Source: JAVBTR01 sp031556065 (lineage in GTDB: Bacteria; Bacillota; Clostridia; Christensenellales; Aristaeellaceae). From it: a DNA stretch of 64,000 bases. The notes under the pieces are model-generated. The model had not been told where the DNA came from. It saw only the letters and a list, made by a program, of their open reading frames with translations, and ran no database searches. The stretch lies in assembly GCA_031556065.1 (NCBI GenBank), contig JAVBTR010000006.1, positions 1 to 64,000 of the forward strand. Direction: 5' to 3'. Shown here in pieces: positions 34,334 through 41,580 of this stretch (the stretch's first letter is position 1; each line of letters starts with the position of its first letter). A program made the translations under genes and the position numbers.

Positions 34334-34382
34334 AACACCAAACGGTGTTATTTTTAATAATAATACACCATTCGGTGTATTA
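34334..34382. promoter_or_regulatory. Two palindromic operators upstream of the second XRE gene
   Basis: Site 1 (34334-34349): AACACC-AAAC-GGTGTT. Site 2 (34361-34382): TAATACACC-ATTC-GGTGTATTA with perfect 9-base arms. Centres are about 30 bases apart. Same ACACC/GGTGT half-sites as at 33424-33470 but with a 4-base rather than 6-base centre. Confidence 0.7.
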
Positions 34383-34417
34383 TGTCAATATCAGGTTGGT
34401 GAAAAAGGAGGAAGAAC

Positions 34418-34642
34418 ATGCAGTATACACGCATTAGAAGTTTACGGGAAGATGCAGACTTGACCCAGCGTGCAGTTGCGCAAGCAATGGGTATGTATGT
34501 TACTACATATGCCCGTTATGAATCAGGAGAAAGGGAGGTTCCTTTTAACGTTATTGTGGCATTGGCAAAATTTTATGAGGTTAGCGCGGATTACATAGCT
34601 GGATTAACAGATAATCCGACGCCTTATGGAATTTCAGAGTAA
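34418..34642 (+). CDS. Small XRE-family HTH repressor
   Basis: 74 residues. One Cro/C1-type helix-turn-helix (LTQRAVAQAMGMYVTTYARYESGEREVPF) and the C-terminus VSADYIAGLTD, clearly of the same family as the XRE protein at 33178. AAAGGAGGAAGAAC precedes the ATG. Two palindromes immediately upstream suggest autorepression and control of the divergent Cys-rich gene. No toxin or phage gene adjoins it. Confidence 0.88.
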   Translation: MQYTRIRSLREDADLTQRAVAQAMGMYVTTYARYESGEREVPFNVIVALAKFYEVSADYIAGLTDNPTPYGISE

Positions 34643-34744
34643 TTGCTTTGCTGTAAGGTGGAATTGTTTGCCTCTAAGATGGCCCCTTGGAGAACCCCTC
34701 CCCCCTCCTAAACGACCAAGGCTTCCAACCCTGGACCCAGGACT

Positions 34745-34993
34745 CGGTTGCCTGTGCCGCTAGCGTTATAATGTAACAATGCTTGCAACCTCGTGAGAGG
34801 TGGTTGGAGCGAGCCAAGCGAAATCTAACGTCGCTGCCTAGAAAGCGTGGTCTATTTTAAAACCCGAATAGCAACAGGCTGTGCCGCTGGAGTCCATTGA
34901 CGGGTTAGGATGTGTCATCCTGACCCGGTGGGGTTGGTTAGGAAAGGTCCAGGGAAAGCAAAGGGGAGGGGCTAACCCTCCCTTGGTTTCCTT
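34745..34993 (+). ncRNA. Candidate structured non-coding RNA
   Basis: The 417-base gap 34643-35059 has no convincing ORF but is rich in helices: ACCTC-GTGA-GAGGT (34788-34801, GNRA loop), TTGG/CCAA (34804-34817), CTATT/AATAG (34852-34871), a 12-bp hairpin at 34901-34927 with one G-U pair, and a long terminator-like hairpin at 34947-34993. A long-range pair GCCTGT (34750-34755) with ACAGGC (34874-34879) would close a domain. The family is not recognised with certainty; a HEARO/omega-type RNA without its IscB gene is one possibility. Plus orientation is chosen because the last hairpin is followed by a T-rich tail. Confidence 0.45.
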
Positions 34994-35025
34994 GGATTCC
35001 CCCTTCTTCGTTGAGGAAACATAAG

Positions 35026-35056
35026 AAATCCCGGACGCTTTCGCAGCCGGGGATTT
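35026..35056 (-). terminator. Terminator of the hydrogenase operon
   Basis: AAATCCC/GGGATTT-based hairpin with a GC-rich middle, 3 bases after the protease gene stop (minus strand), followed in that direction by TTTCTTATGTTT. Confidence 0.7.
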
Positions 35057-35059
35057 AAC

Positions 35060-35551
35060 TTATAAATTTTCCTGAATGAATTGAGCTAATGAATTGGTCA
35101 ATGCTTCCACCGCTGCTTTCATAGGCTGGGTCATCTCACCATCAAATTCAATGCTTTGGTATTGAATGCCAAGCAGCGTGGCATCCGCATCGGTCTGATC
35201 CACAATATAGCTGACCATGATCCGAAGCGGCAGCATATGGGAGCAAAATGTGGGGCCGCCGACATCGGTAGGGTTGATTTCAATTATCTCCCCTGGGGCG
35301 GCGCCAACATCCGCCGCGTCCAGCAAAAGCACATGGGTGGGCTTGAAAGAGCAAATTTTACCGCTGTAATTCTCCGGTGCGGTTTCCCCAACACACAATA
35401 GCACATTAGGGCTGTTAACGGCAGCTTTCAAATTTTCCACAATCACGCAACCAGCCGCGTCATCCGCCTTGAGCATGGACCCTGCGCCTAAAATGGCCAG
35501 CCGCGTTGCCCCTTTAAACCGTTCATTCAGGTATTGCTTTAAAGATTCCAT
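35060..35551 (-). CDS. Hydrogenase maturation protease (HycI/HyaD family)
   Basis: 163 residues. The N-terminal LAILGAGSMLKADDAAGCVIVENL and the later SHMLPLRIM match the nickel-sensing aspartyl-type endopeptidases that clip the large subunit C-terminus once the NiFe centre is loaded. The operon's own large subunit has a HycE-like tail after DPCFSCTDR, the substrate expected for a HycI-type protease. It is the last gene of the operon, overlapping the ferredoxin-like subunit gene by 1 base. Confidence 0.88.
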   Translation of the reverse strand: MESLKQYLNERFKGATRLAILGAGSMLKADDAAGCVIVENLKAAVNSPNVLLCVGETAPENYSGKICSFKPTHVLLLDAADVGAAPGEIIEINPTDVGGPTFCSHMLPLRIMVSYIVDQTDADATLLGIQYQSIEFDGEMTQPMKAAVEALTNSLAQFIQENL

Positions 35552-35907
35552 TAGATATCCACCTTTAGCGAATCCCGGTGAGGACAGGCCAGTTCGAAAG
35601 AGGAGGTGTTTTCCAGAGCGTTTTTATTGCAAGAATCCACGCACTGGCCGCAGAAAATGCATTTATCCATCAGTACTGTGGCCTTGAATCGCTTTTCCTC
35701 TATACCTTCCACTCTTTCGATCACAATGGCCTTGGCAGGGCAGTTGCGCATGCATAGCTTGCAGCCGATACACCGATCCTGGTGGAATTTAAGACTGCCG
35801 CGAAAACGATCCGATACATGGGCCTTTACAGCCGGGTAGAGGATCGTATCGCTTTTTTGCCCCAGCATTTTAATGATCTGAGGAACCATTTTGCCCATTC
35901 TATTCAT
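35551..35907 (-). CDS. Hydrogenase iron-sulfur subunit (NuoI-like, two [4Fe-4S])
   Basis: 118 residues. Two four-Cys clusters: CIGCKLCMRNCP (Cys46, 49, 52, 56) and CIFCGQCVDSCN (Cys83, 86, 89, 93). This is the electron-entry subunit of group 4 hydrogenases and corresponds to NuoI/EchF; it passes electrons from ferredoxin to the small subunit. It is shorter than NuoI of complex I. Overlaps both neighbours by one base. Confidence 0.9.
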   Translation of the reverse strand: MNRMGKMVPQIIKMLGQKSDTILYPAVKAHVSDRFRGSLKFHQDRCIGCKLCMRNCPAKAIVIERVEGIEEKRFKATVLMDKCIFCGQCVDSCNKNALENTSSFELACPHRDSLKVDI

Positions 35908-36845
35908 TACAGCATCGCTCCTTTAATCACCAGGTCTACTGCAATTTGCAATAGGGCGATGGGCGTTAGAACCTTCCAACAGAAGGTAATCATCTGATCC
36001 ATACGGAAGCGGGCCAGAGATGCCTTCATAAGCGCTAAAAGGAAAACCACAGCAAATACTTGTACAAGGAAGGAAATAAAGCTGATAACCACGCTGTTTA
36101 CAAAGTACAGCGGACAGAATACCGCAGCGATCAGCGCTGCCACAACCACCAGTTCTGCGTTCAAAGTCATTTTGAACATACCCAGCAGGCGGCCAGAGTA
36201 TTCGGTGAACGTGCCGCCTACGATTTCGGTTTCCGCGTCGGGAAGATCGAAGGGAACCCGCTCCAGCTTACCCTGAGCTGCGAAGATGGATACGATAAAT
36301 CCAGGGATATTGGCAATAAGCAATAGGGGATGGGCATGGTAGAAAGCGGAAATTCCGCTTAAAGACCAGGTGCCAGCTAAGACAGCGGGGCCAAGGAGCG
36401 CCATGTAAAAGGGTACTTCATAGGCGAAAAGCTGGGTCATAGCGCGGATAGCGCCGATCTGGGCGTAGAGGGAAGAGGAGAACCAGCCAGCGAGGAAAAA
36501 TGTCAGAGTGGGGATGGTTAAAAAGTACATCACCACGATCAAATCCCCTTCAAAGCCGTAAAGGGCTTTGCCACTCCAGATAGGAATATACAAAAATGCA
36601 GCGCAGGTGGCGGCAAAAGCGAAAGCGGGAATGGTGTTGAAAAGCCGCAGGTCCGCTTCTTTGGGGATGACGGTTTCTTTGGAAAGAAGCTTGATGATAT
36701 CCGCCAAGGGCTGATACCACTTGGGCCCTATCCGGTTTTGCATCCGGGCGTAAAGCTTTCTGTCCACAAACTCAAATGCGAAGGAAAGCAACGTTAAAAA
36801 CAACAAACCGGGGAATACCAACAGGTGAAACAAATCAAGCCACAC
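35907..36845 (-). CDS. Membrane-bound hydrogenase subunit, NuoH-like
   Basis: 312 residues, about eight hydrophobic segments. Family marks: ARMQNRIGPKWYQPLADIIKLLSKE after segment 1 and GKLERVPFDLPDAETEIVGGTFTEYSG in a cytoplasmic loop, the acidic loop facing the quinone cavity in complex I and the NiFe module in hydrogenases. It anchors the peripheral arm to the membrane and links redox to ion movement. Four bases separate it from the large subunit gene. Confidence 0.93.
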   Translation of the reverse strand: MWLDLFHLLVFPGLLFLTLLSFAFEFVDRKLYARMQNRIGPKWYQPLADIIKLLSKETVIPKEADLRLFNTIPAFAFAATCAAFLYIPIWSGKALYGFEGDLIVVMYFLTIPTLTFFLAGWFSSSLYAQIGAIRAMTQLFAYEVPFYMALLGPAVLAGTWSLSGISAFYHAHPLLLIANIPGFIVSIFAAQGKLERVPFDLPDAETEIVGGTFTEYSGRLLGMFKMTLNAELVVVAALIAAVFCPLYFVNSVVISFISFLVQVFAVVFLLALMKASLARFRMDQMITFCWKVLTPIALLQIAVDLVIKGAML

Positions 36846-36848
36846 GGT

Positions 36849-38060
36849 TTAAATATCCCCCTTCATTTTGAGCTTGCTTAGATCAAGCCCCTGCTTTTGA
36901 TAAAAATCGATGGAATACTGGCGCAGGCCATCCCAGTTATAAACCTGATCCATGCCCATAGAATCCTTTACCCGAATCATCCGGTCGGTGCAGGAGAAGC
37001 AAGGATCGATGGCTGCGATAATAATAGGCATATCCGCCAGATAGCCGCCCTGCATCATATGGGTGATAGCGGCGGAATTGGCCAGCGTAGGGGCGCGGAC
37101 TTTAACCCGGTCAGGTTTATCTGTCCCGTTGGAACGGACATAGTGCATGTTTTCTCCACGGGGGGCTTCGTAGCGGGTTGCAGCTTCACCGGCGGGAATC
37201 CGGGAAGGCACCTTGACGCTGATCGGCCCATCGGGAAGTTGGCTTAGCACCTGGCGGATAATCTTGTAGCTTTCCATCAATTCCATGACTCGAACCACGG
37301 TGCGGCCATATACATCGGCGTGCTCGTCGGTGATAACGTTGAAATCCAGTTCATTGTAGATACCGATAGGATCGTCCTTGCGTATGTCCTTTTTAACGCC
37401 GGAGGCCCTTAAAACAGGGCCTACAGCCCCTAAACGCAGGCCGTCTTCACGGGAAAGCTTGCCAACCCCAGAAAGGCGAAGAACCACAGTCTGCTCCTGC
37501 AAAATGGTATCGGCGTAATACTTGGTACGTTCTTCCAAGGAATCTACAGCCTTTAGAATCTGGTCGATATGGCTCTGCTCAATGTCTTGGCGAACGCCGC
37601 CAATGGTGTTCATACCGTAGTTAATACGGTTACCGGTGAGCATTTCCAAAATGTCCATGATAATCTCCCGGTCTTTCCAGGCGTACATAAACAATGTCAT
37701 AAAACCGATCTCGTGGCCTGCGATACCCAGCCAAAGCAAGTGGCTATGAATCCGCTCCAGTTCCCCTACAAGGGCGCGAAGGTACTGGGCACGCTTGGGT
37801 ACCTCCACCCCGGCAATGGATTCCACCGTCTGAATGTAGCAGGTGGAATGGCTATGGGAGCAGATGCCGCAAATGCGTTCCAACAGGTAGATATTTTGGG
37901 TATAAGTACGGGCCTCGGCGGCCTTTTCCATGCCCCGGTGGTTATAGCCAAGGGCCACGGAAGCCGCGGCCACCCGCTCGCCTTCCAATAAAAGGTTAAA
38001 GCTTTCCGGCTCCTCCAAAGCGGGGTGCTGGGGTCCTAAGGGAACCATCATCTTTGCCAT
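36849..38060 (-). CDS. Group 4 [NiFe] hydrogenase large subunit (NuoD-like)
   Basis: 403 residues. Both nickel-binding motifs are intact: ERICGICSHSH (Cys64, Cys67) and DPCFSCTDR (Cys354, Cys357). Complex I NuoD lacks these, so this is a real hydrogenase. After Arg360 a tail of 43 residues remains, as in HycE, and is probably removed by the HycI-type protease in this operon. GPQHPALEEPESF at the N-terminus is shared with NuoD. It forms the H2-evolving or H2-oxidising site at the membrane. Followed by NuoH, I and protease genes. Confidence 0.95.
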   Translation of the reverse strand: MAKMMVPLGPQHPALEEPESFNLLLEGERVAAASVALGYNHRGMEKAAEARTYTQNIYLLERICGICSHSHSTCYIQTVESIAGVEVPKRAQYLRALVGELERIHSHLLWLGIAGHEIGFMTLFMYAWKDREIIMDILEMLTGNRINYGMNTIGGVRQDIEQSHIDQILKAVDSLEERTKYYADTILQEQTVVLRLSGVGKLSREDGLRLGAVGPVLRASGVKKDIRKDDPIGIYNELDFNVITDEHADVYGRTVVRVMELMESYKIIRQVLSQLPDGPISVKVPSRIPAGEAATRYEAPRGENMHYVRSNGTDKPDRVKVRAPTLANSAAITHMMQGGYLADMPIIIAAIDPCFSCTDRMIRVKDSMGMDQVYNWDGLRQYSIDFYQKQGLDLSKLKMKGDI

Positions 38061-38073
38061 ATAAAGAAGCCTC

Positions 38074-38538
38074 CTATTCCTTGGTCTGGTTTGGGGTCCA
38101 GGTTTTGCGCATGGGGTATTGGCCCTTGGGCCAGTTGTCGGGCAGTGGATACTGGCGGCCCTCCGGCAGCCCGGCGACGGTGACCCCTAATAACCCTTCC
38201 AGCTCTTTTTCGTAGAAGGTGGCCCCCTCATAAATAGGCAGCACAGAGGGGAGAGAAACACCGTCTCCGCCCACGGTACGGTATTTGATGTTCAGCATGG
38301 TTCCATTCCCGTGGGCGGTGTGGTAAATAAACTCGTAGCCATCCCCTGTATCCAGCCCCGTAATGGTGCACAAATGGGAGAAGTACAATTCTTCCTTGGC
38401 GAAACGAAGGGCATCTAAAATCTGCTCCGCCCCAACGCTTACGTAGACGCGGTGGTGTTTAACGACCGCGTTTTCTTTGTCGGCACTTGAAATGTGACCG
38501 CAAAGGTTGTCTAATACCGCGTTTTCATTTTCCAGCAT
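38074..38538 (-). CDS. Hydrogenase subunit, NuoC-like (30 kDa family)
   Basis: 154 residues. YFSHLCTITGLDTGDGYEFIYHTAH and the C-terminal EGATFYEKELEGLLGVTVAGLPEGRQYPLPDNWPKGQYPMRK match the NuoC/30-kDa family, which supports the large subunit without carrying a cofactor. In HycE this domain is fused to the large subunit; here it is a separate gene just upstream of it, as in complex I and Mbh. Confidence 0.88.
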   Translation of the reverse strand: MLENENAVLDNLCGHISSADKENAVVKHHRVYVSVGAEQILDALRFAKEELYFSHLCTITGLDTGDGYEFIYHTAHGNGTMLNIKYRTVGGDGVSLPSVLPIYEGATFYEKELEGLLGVTVAGLPEGRQYPLPDNWPKGQYPMRKTWTPNQTKE

Positions 38539-38550
38539 GTTAAACCCCTC

Positions 38551-38979
38551 CTATTTCAGTTTTTCCAGCAGTTTTACAACCCCATCAATAATGGCTTCGG
38601 GCCGAGCCGGGCAGCCAGGCACGTACATATCTACGGGAATAGCCGTATCGATACCGCCCTCCACGCAGTAGCAGCCTTCGAACACACCGGCTGAACAGGC
38701 GCAGGTGCCTACAGCTACAACAAACTTGGGGTTGGGCATTTGCTCGTAGATGGTAATGAGCCGCTCCCGCTGCTGAAGGCTTACAGGACCGGAACAGATT
38801 AGCACATCCGCGTGGCGTGGGGAACCCTTTAACTGAACGCCAAAGCGCTCCACATCGTAACGGGGGGTTAAGGAGGCCAGAACCTCGATATCACAGGCGT
38901 TGCAAGCGCCGGAGTTGAAATGGATAATCCAGGGGGATTTGCCCCTGGCCCAATTGATGAGCCTGTCTACGGTTTGCAT
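38551..38979 (-). CDS. Hydrogenase small subunit (NuoB-like, proximal [4Fe-4S])
   Basis: 142 residues. The cluster ligands fit Cys26 and Cys29 (GACNACDIE), Cys93 (GTCACSAG) and Cys123 (PGCPARPEA). The CxxC spacing is the hydrogenase pattern; complex I NuoB has adjacent CC instead. It passes electrons between the ferredoxin-like subunit and the NiFe site. Confidence 0.93.
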   Translation of the reverse strand: MQTVDRLINWARGKSPWIIHFNSGACNACDIEVLASLTPRYDVERFGVQLKGSPRHADVLICSGPVSLQQRERLITIYEQMPNPKFVVAVGTCACSAGVFEGCYCVEGGIDTAIPVDMYVPGCPARPEAIIDGVVKLLEKLK

Positions 38980-38994
38980 GATACCCCTCCTGTT

Positions 38995-39315
38995 TTATTT
39001 ACGCAATAGCATGAACAGCGAAAGCACCGTTACCCCCAGATACACACCAGAGGTGATGGAAAGCCCGCCTGGGTCTGTGGCTACCACTAAAGCGATCACG
39101 TGCATGATGGTAAAGAAGAAAGCAAACTTGAAAAACTCGCTGTAATCAGGCTGGGCCTGGTTCTGCTCCATATCCTCGCCGCAGGCATAGGCGTTTTCCT
39201 TGCTGCCTACGTTTTCCCCGCGGGCGGCCAGCTTTTTGCTAAGAGCCGATAACCCGAAGGAAAGGGCGAGGTAAATAATGAATACCACCGGCGGTGCCAA
39301 TAAAATATGCTCCAT
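38995..39315 (-). CDS. Small membrane subunit, NuoA-like
   Basis: 106 residues with three hydrophobic segments (about 8-25, 62-80 and 88-103). The loop after segment 1 reads AYACGEDMEQN, close to the YECG(x)DP loop of NuoA, and segment 2 follows as FFKFAFFFTIMHVIALVV. The FDVE acidic motif of NuoA segment 2 is missing. A NuoA-like subunit is normal in complex I and Fpo but not usual in group 4 hydrogenases. Assignment rests on topology, the Cys-Gly-Glu-Asp loop and gene order. Confidence 0.72.
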   Translation of the reverse strand: MEHILLAPPVVFIIYLALSFGLSALSKKLAARGENVGSKENAYACGEDMEQNQAQPDYSEFFKFAFFFTIMHVIALVVATDPGGLSITSGVYLGVTVLSLFMLLRK

Positions 39316-39330
39316 TTGAATCCTCCCTTA

Positions 39331-39639
39331 TCAGCCTTGCAGGTTATTGATGTCTTTGGTGTTAAGGGAGCCTGTTTTGTTATAGACCCCGAATACCAGC
39401 CCGGTGGCCACCACCAGAATCATGACCTCCACGATGATGATGGTAATCACATAGGATTGAGCCTGGCCCATGTTCCCTGTCATATAGCCTGCGCCAATCA
39501 TCAGCAGGGTAACAGATTTGGTAAGAATTTCAACAGACAATAAGATGCGCATGAGGTTTCTGGTAACTACAATAGAATAGAAGCCCACTGCCAGCATCAA
39601 TACTGCCGCGATAACGAACAAGGTAGAAAGCAGTGTCAT
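39331..39639 (-). CDS. Membrane subunit, NuoK/MrpC-like
   Basis: 102 residues, three hydrophobic segments. Two membrane glutamates sit in LLSVEILTKSVTLL and ITIIIVEVMILVVATGL, the pattern of NuoK/MrpC proton-path glutamates. Overlaps the NuoJ-like gene by 4 bases. Confidence 0.85.
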   Translation of the reverse strand: MTLLSTLFVIAAVLMLAVGFYSIVVTRNLMRILLSVEILTKSVTLLMIGAGYMTGNMGQAQSYVITIIIVEVMILVVATGLVFGVYNKTGSLNTKDINNLQG

Positions 39640-40142
39640 TTTTCCTCACGCTCCTTAAAGAAGATTAATACCCCGAAAACGCCTGTCAAAACAATGATGA
39701 TCTGACCCAGCATATCCTGCTGGCGCAGGTTCCAGAAAATATCCTGGGAAGAAACTTCGTTTTCTACTGCGGCCTTGTAGGGGAGCATTGTATCAAGGTG
39801 AGGCCACACAAGGATCAGGGCCACAGAAAGCAGCACGATCAAAAGCACCGGCAGCCAGACAAAGCGCTTGCGGCGGTTTTTCTCCACCTCCGCCAATTCT
39901 TCCTTGGTACGGAGCCTTGTCATACTGATGGCCGAAATAAAGACCACAGTGATTAGCCCCGCGCAGACGGAAAGCTCGAACACTGCCGCCAGGTTAGCGC
40001 CCATCATAAACATGATGATGGATAAAATAGCGCTGACTGCGGCCAAGGCAATGGAAGCCTTTAATATGTTTTGCAGGAACATGCATACCATGGCTGAAAC
40101 CACAAGTCCCACTAACAGAATAACGATGACTGTCATATTCAT
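39636..40142 (-). CDS. Membrane subunit, NuoJ-like
   Basis: 168 residues with about five hydrophobic segments. LAAVFELSVCAGLITVVFISAISMT resembles the NuoJ segment-3 pi-bulge region and MbhD (ELSVGAGLxTVLF), while the second half (LGQIIIVLTGVFGVLIFFKE) resembles MbhE/MrpB-type sequence. It probably couples hydrogenase chemistry to ion pumping. An in-frame ATG two codons downstream is possible. Confidence 0.8.
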   Translation of the reverse strand: MNMTVIVILLVGLVVSAMVCMFLQNILKASIALAAVSAILSIIMFMMGANLAAVFELSVCAGLITVVFISAISMTRLRTKEELAEVEKNRRKRFVWLPVLLIVLLSVALILVWPHLDTMLPYKAAVENEVSSQDIFWNLRQQDMLGQIIIVLTGVFGVLIFFKEREEK

Positions 40143-40154
40143 TCCAATACCCCC

Positions 40155-41567
40155 TTAAATCAATCCACGGGTTTTGGCAAAAACCAAAAGCAGGGGGAAG
40201 AGTAACCCGGCCAGTACGTTCACACCGGACAGGAACACCTGAATCACCCGAAGGCTTCGGGCGCATTCGATGGTGTTTTCAAGGTTTTTCGGCACTTCGC
40301 CGAAGAAGACCTTCTTTTGCAGAATGAGGAAGTAGGTTAAGGTTAGAGCACTGGTCAGCAGGGTAGCGATGGCCATAGAAGGAGAAAGCTGCCATACGGC
40401 GATAACGATTAAAAGCTTGCTCCAGAAACCGGAAAGGGGCGGGATACCGGCCATGGAAAGAAGGCCAATCACGCTTGAAATACCAGTGAAGGGCATCTTT
40501 TTAGCTAAACCGCCCATCTCATCCATATTGCGGGTGCCTGTTTGCTTAAGCACAGCAGCCGCGTCTACGAACAGAAGGGATTTAAAGGTGGCATGGTTAA
40601 AGTAGTGCATGACCGCGCCGATAAAGCCTAGCATAGAACCAGTGGCCACACCCAATATAATGTAACCGATCTGGCTGACGCTGGAGAAGGCCAGCATGCG
40701 CTTAATATCCTTTTGCCCAATGGCCCCAAGGGCGCCCACTACGATGGAAACAAGGGCAAAGATGGAAAGCACCCGGCCCATTTGAGGGTTGCTTAGGAAC
40801 ACATCACGGAAAATGCGGATTAGTGCGTATACGCCGGAAACCTTAATAACGATACCCGCCATAATAACCGAAACAGGGGAAGGGGCGGATGAGTGAGCGT
40901 CTGGTACCCAGGTATGGAAGGGTACCACGCCAGACTTAATGGAAAGGGCTACAGTGAGCAGAATAAACGCCGCTGTTAAAGCGATTGGGTATTGGCCGTT
41001 CAAGCTTGCGATATGGGCGCTTATGACTTCAAAGGACGTATCGCCAGTCTGAGCAAAGAGTATTACAATGGCCATGAGCATCATGGTGGTGGCCAGGGCG
41101 GACATAAGGTAATACTTGAAGGCGCCTTCCAGTTCGTCTTTTTTCTTATTAATGGCGATCAGCAAAAACGCACTGGTGGAAGTGACCTCGATAAACACAT
41201 AAAGGCTGAACACGTCCCGAACCATAACCACGCCGTTCATGCCCATCATAAGAAGCAAAAGGGCGTTACCGAAGCTGAAACGGCTATGCTTTACAGTGGA
41301 GCGGGCCACGATGTCGGTGATGACAGTGATCATGCCGATGATCATCAGCACCACAGCGGAGAAGAGATCGATGGAAAAATGGCCGAAGAAATCGGAGGTA
41401 ATTGGGCCGGTTTCATTCAGCAAGCGGATTAGATCCACGGTGGCCAGCACGAACTGGAAAAGGGCGGCAGCCACAACGGCGTAAAAGGCGGAACGCTTGT
41501 TGGACCAAGATTGGATGTTTAGAATAATCACCGCTAACAGCGGGATTCCGATAAATAGAATTGGCAC
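40155..41567 (-). CDS. Antiporter-like subunit (NuoN/MrpD type)
   Basis: 470 residues, GTG start with GGAGGG upstream, about 14 hydrophobic segments. The signature SIKSGVVPFHTWVPDAHSSAPSPVS contains the pump-site lysine and the TWxPDAH motif of the Mrp/NuoL-M-N family; VFIEVTSTSAFLLIAI supplies the segment-5 glutamate. One of three ion-translocating subunits in the operon. Confidence 0.9.
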   Translation of the reverse strand: MPILFIGIPLLAVIILNIQSWSNKRSAFYAVVAAALFQFVLATVDLIRLLNETGPITSDFFGHFSIDLFSAVVLMIIGMITVITDIVARSTVKHSRFSFGNALLLLMMGMNGVVMVRDVFSLYVFIEVTSTSAFLLIAINKKKDELEGAFKYYLMSALATTMMLMAIVILFAQTGDTSFEVISAHIASLNGQYPIALTAAFILLTVALSIKSGVVPFHTWVPDAHSSAPSPVSVIMAGIVIKVSGVYALIRIFRDVFLSNPQMGRVLSIFALVSIVVGALGAIGQKDIKRMLAFSSVSQIGYIILGVATGSMLGFIGAVMHYFNHATFKSLLFVDAAAVLKQTGTRNMDEMGGLAKKMPFTGISSVIGLLSMAGIPPLSGFWSKLLIVIAVWQLSPSMAIATLLTSALTLTYFLILQKKVFFGEVPKNLENTIECARSLRVIQVFLSGVNVLAGLLFPLLLVFAKTRGLI

Positions 41568-41580
41568 CGTTTTTCCCTCC

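Noticed and set aside
33178..34642. Prophage or toxin-antitoxin locus
   Set aside because: Two Cro-like repressors suggested it, but there is no integrase, structural phage gene, toxin or att-like repeat.
34643..35059. RNase P RNA, tmRNA, SRP RNA or 6S RNA
   Set aside because: The conserved blocks I know for these (for example GAGGAAAGTCC of RNase P, the tRNA-like 3' end of tmRNA, the SRP GGAAG/GCAGC loop) are missing.
36849..38060. Reading the operon as ordinary complex I
   Set aside because: The NuoD-like subunit has both CxxC nickel motifs, the NuoB-like one has CNAC instead of CC, no NuoE/F/G genes exist, and a full hyp set is divergent.
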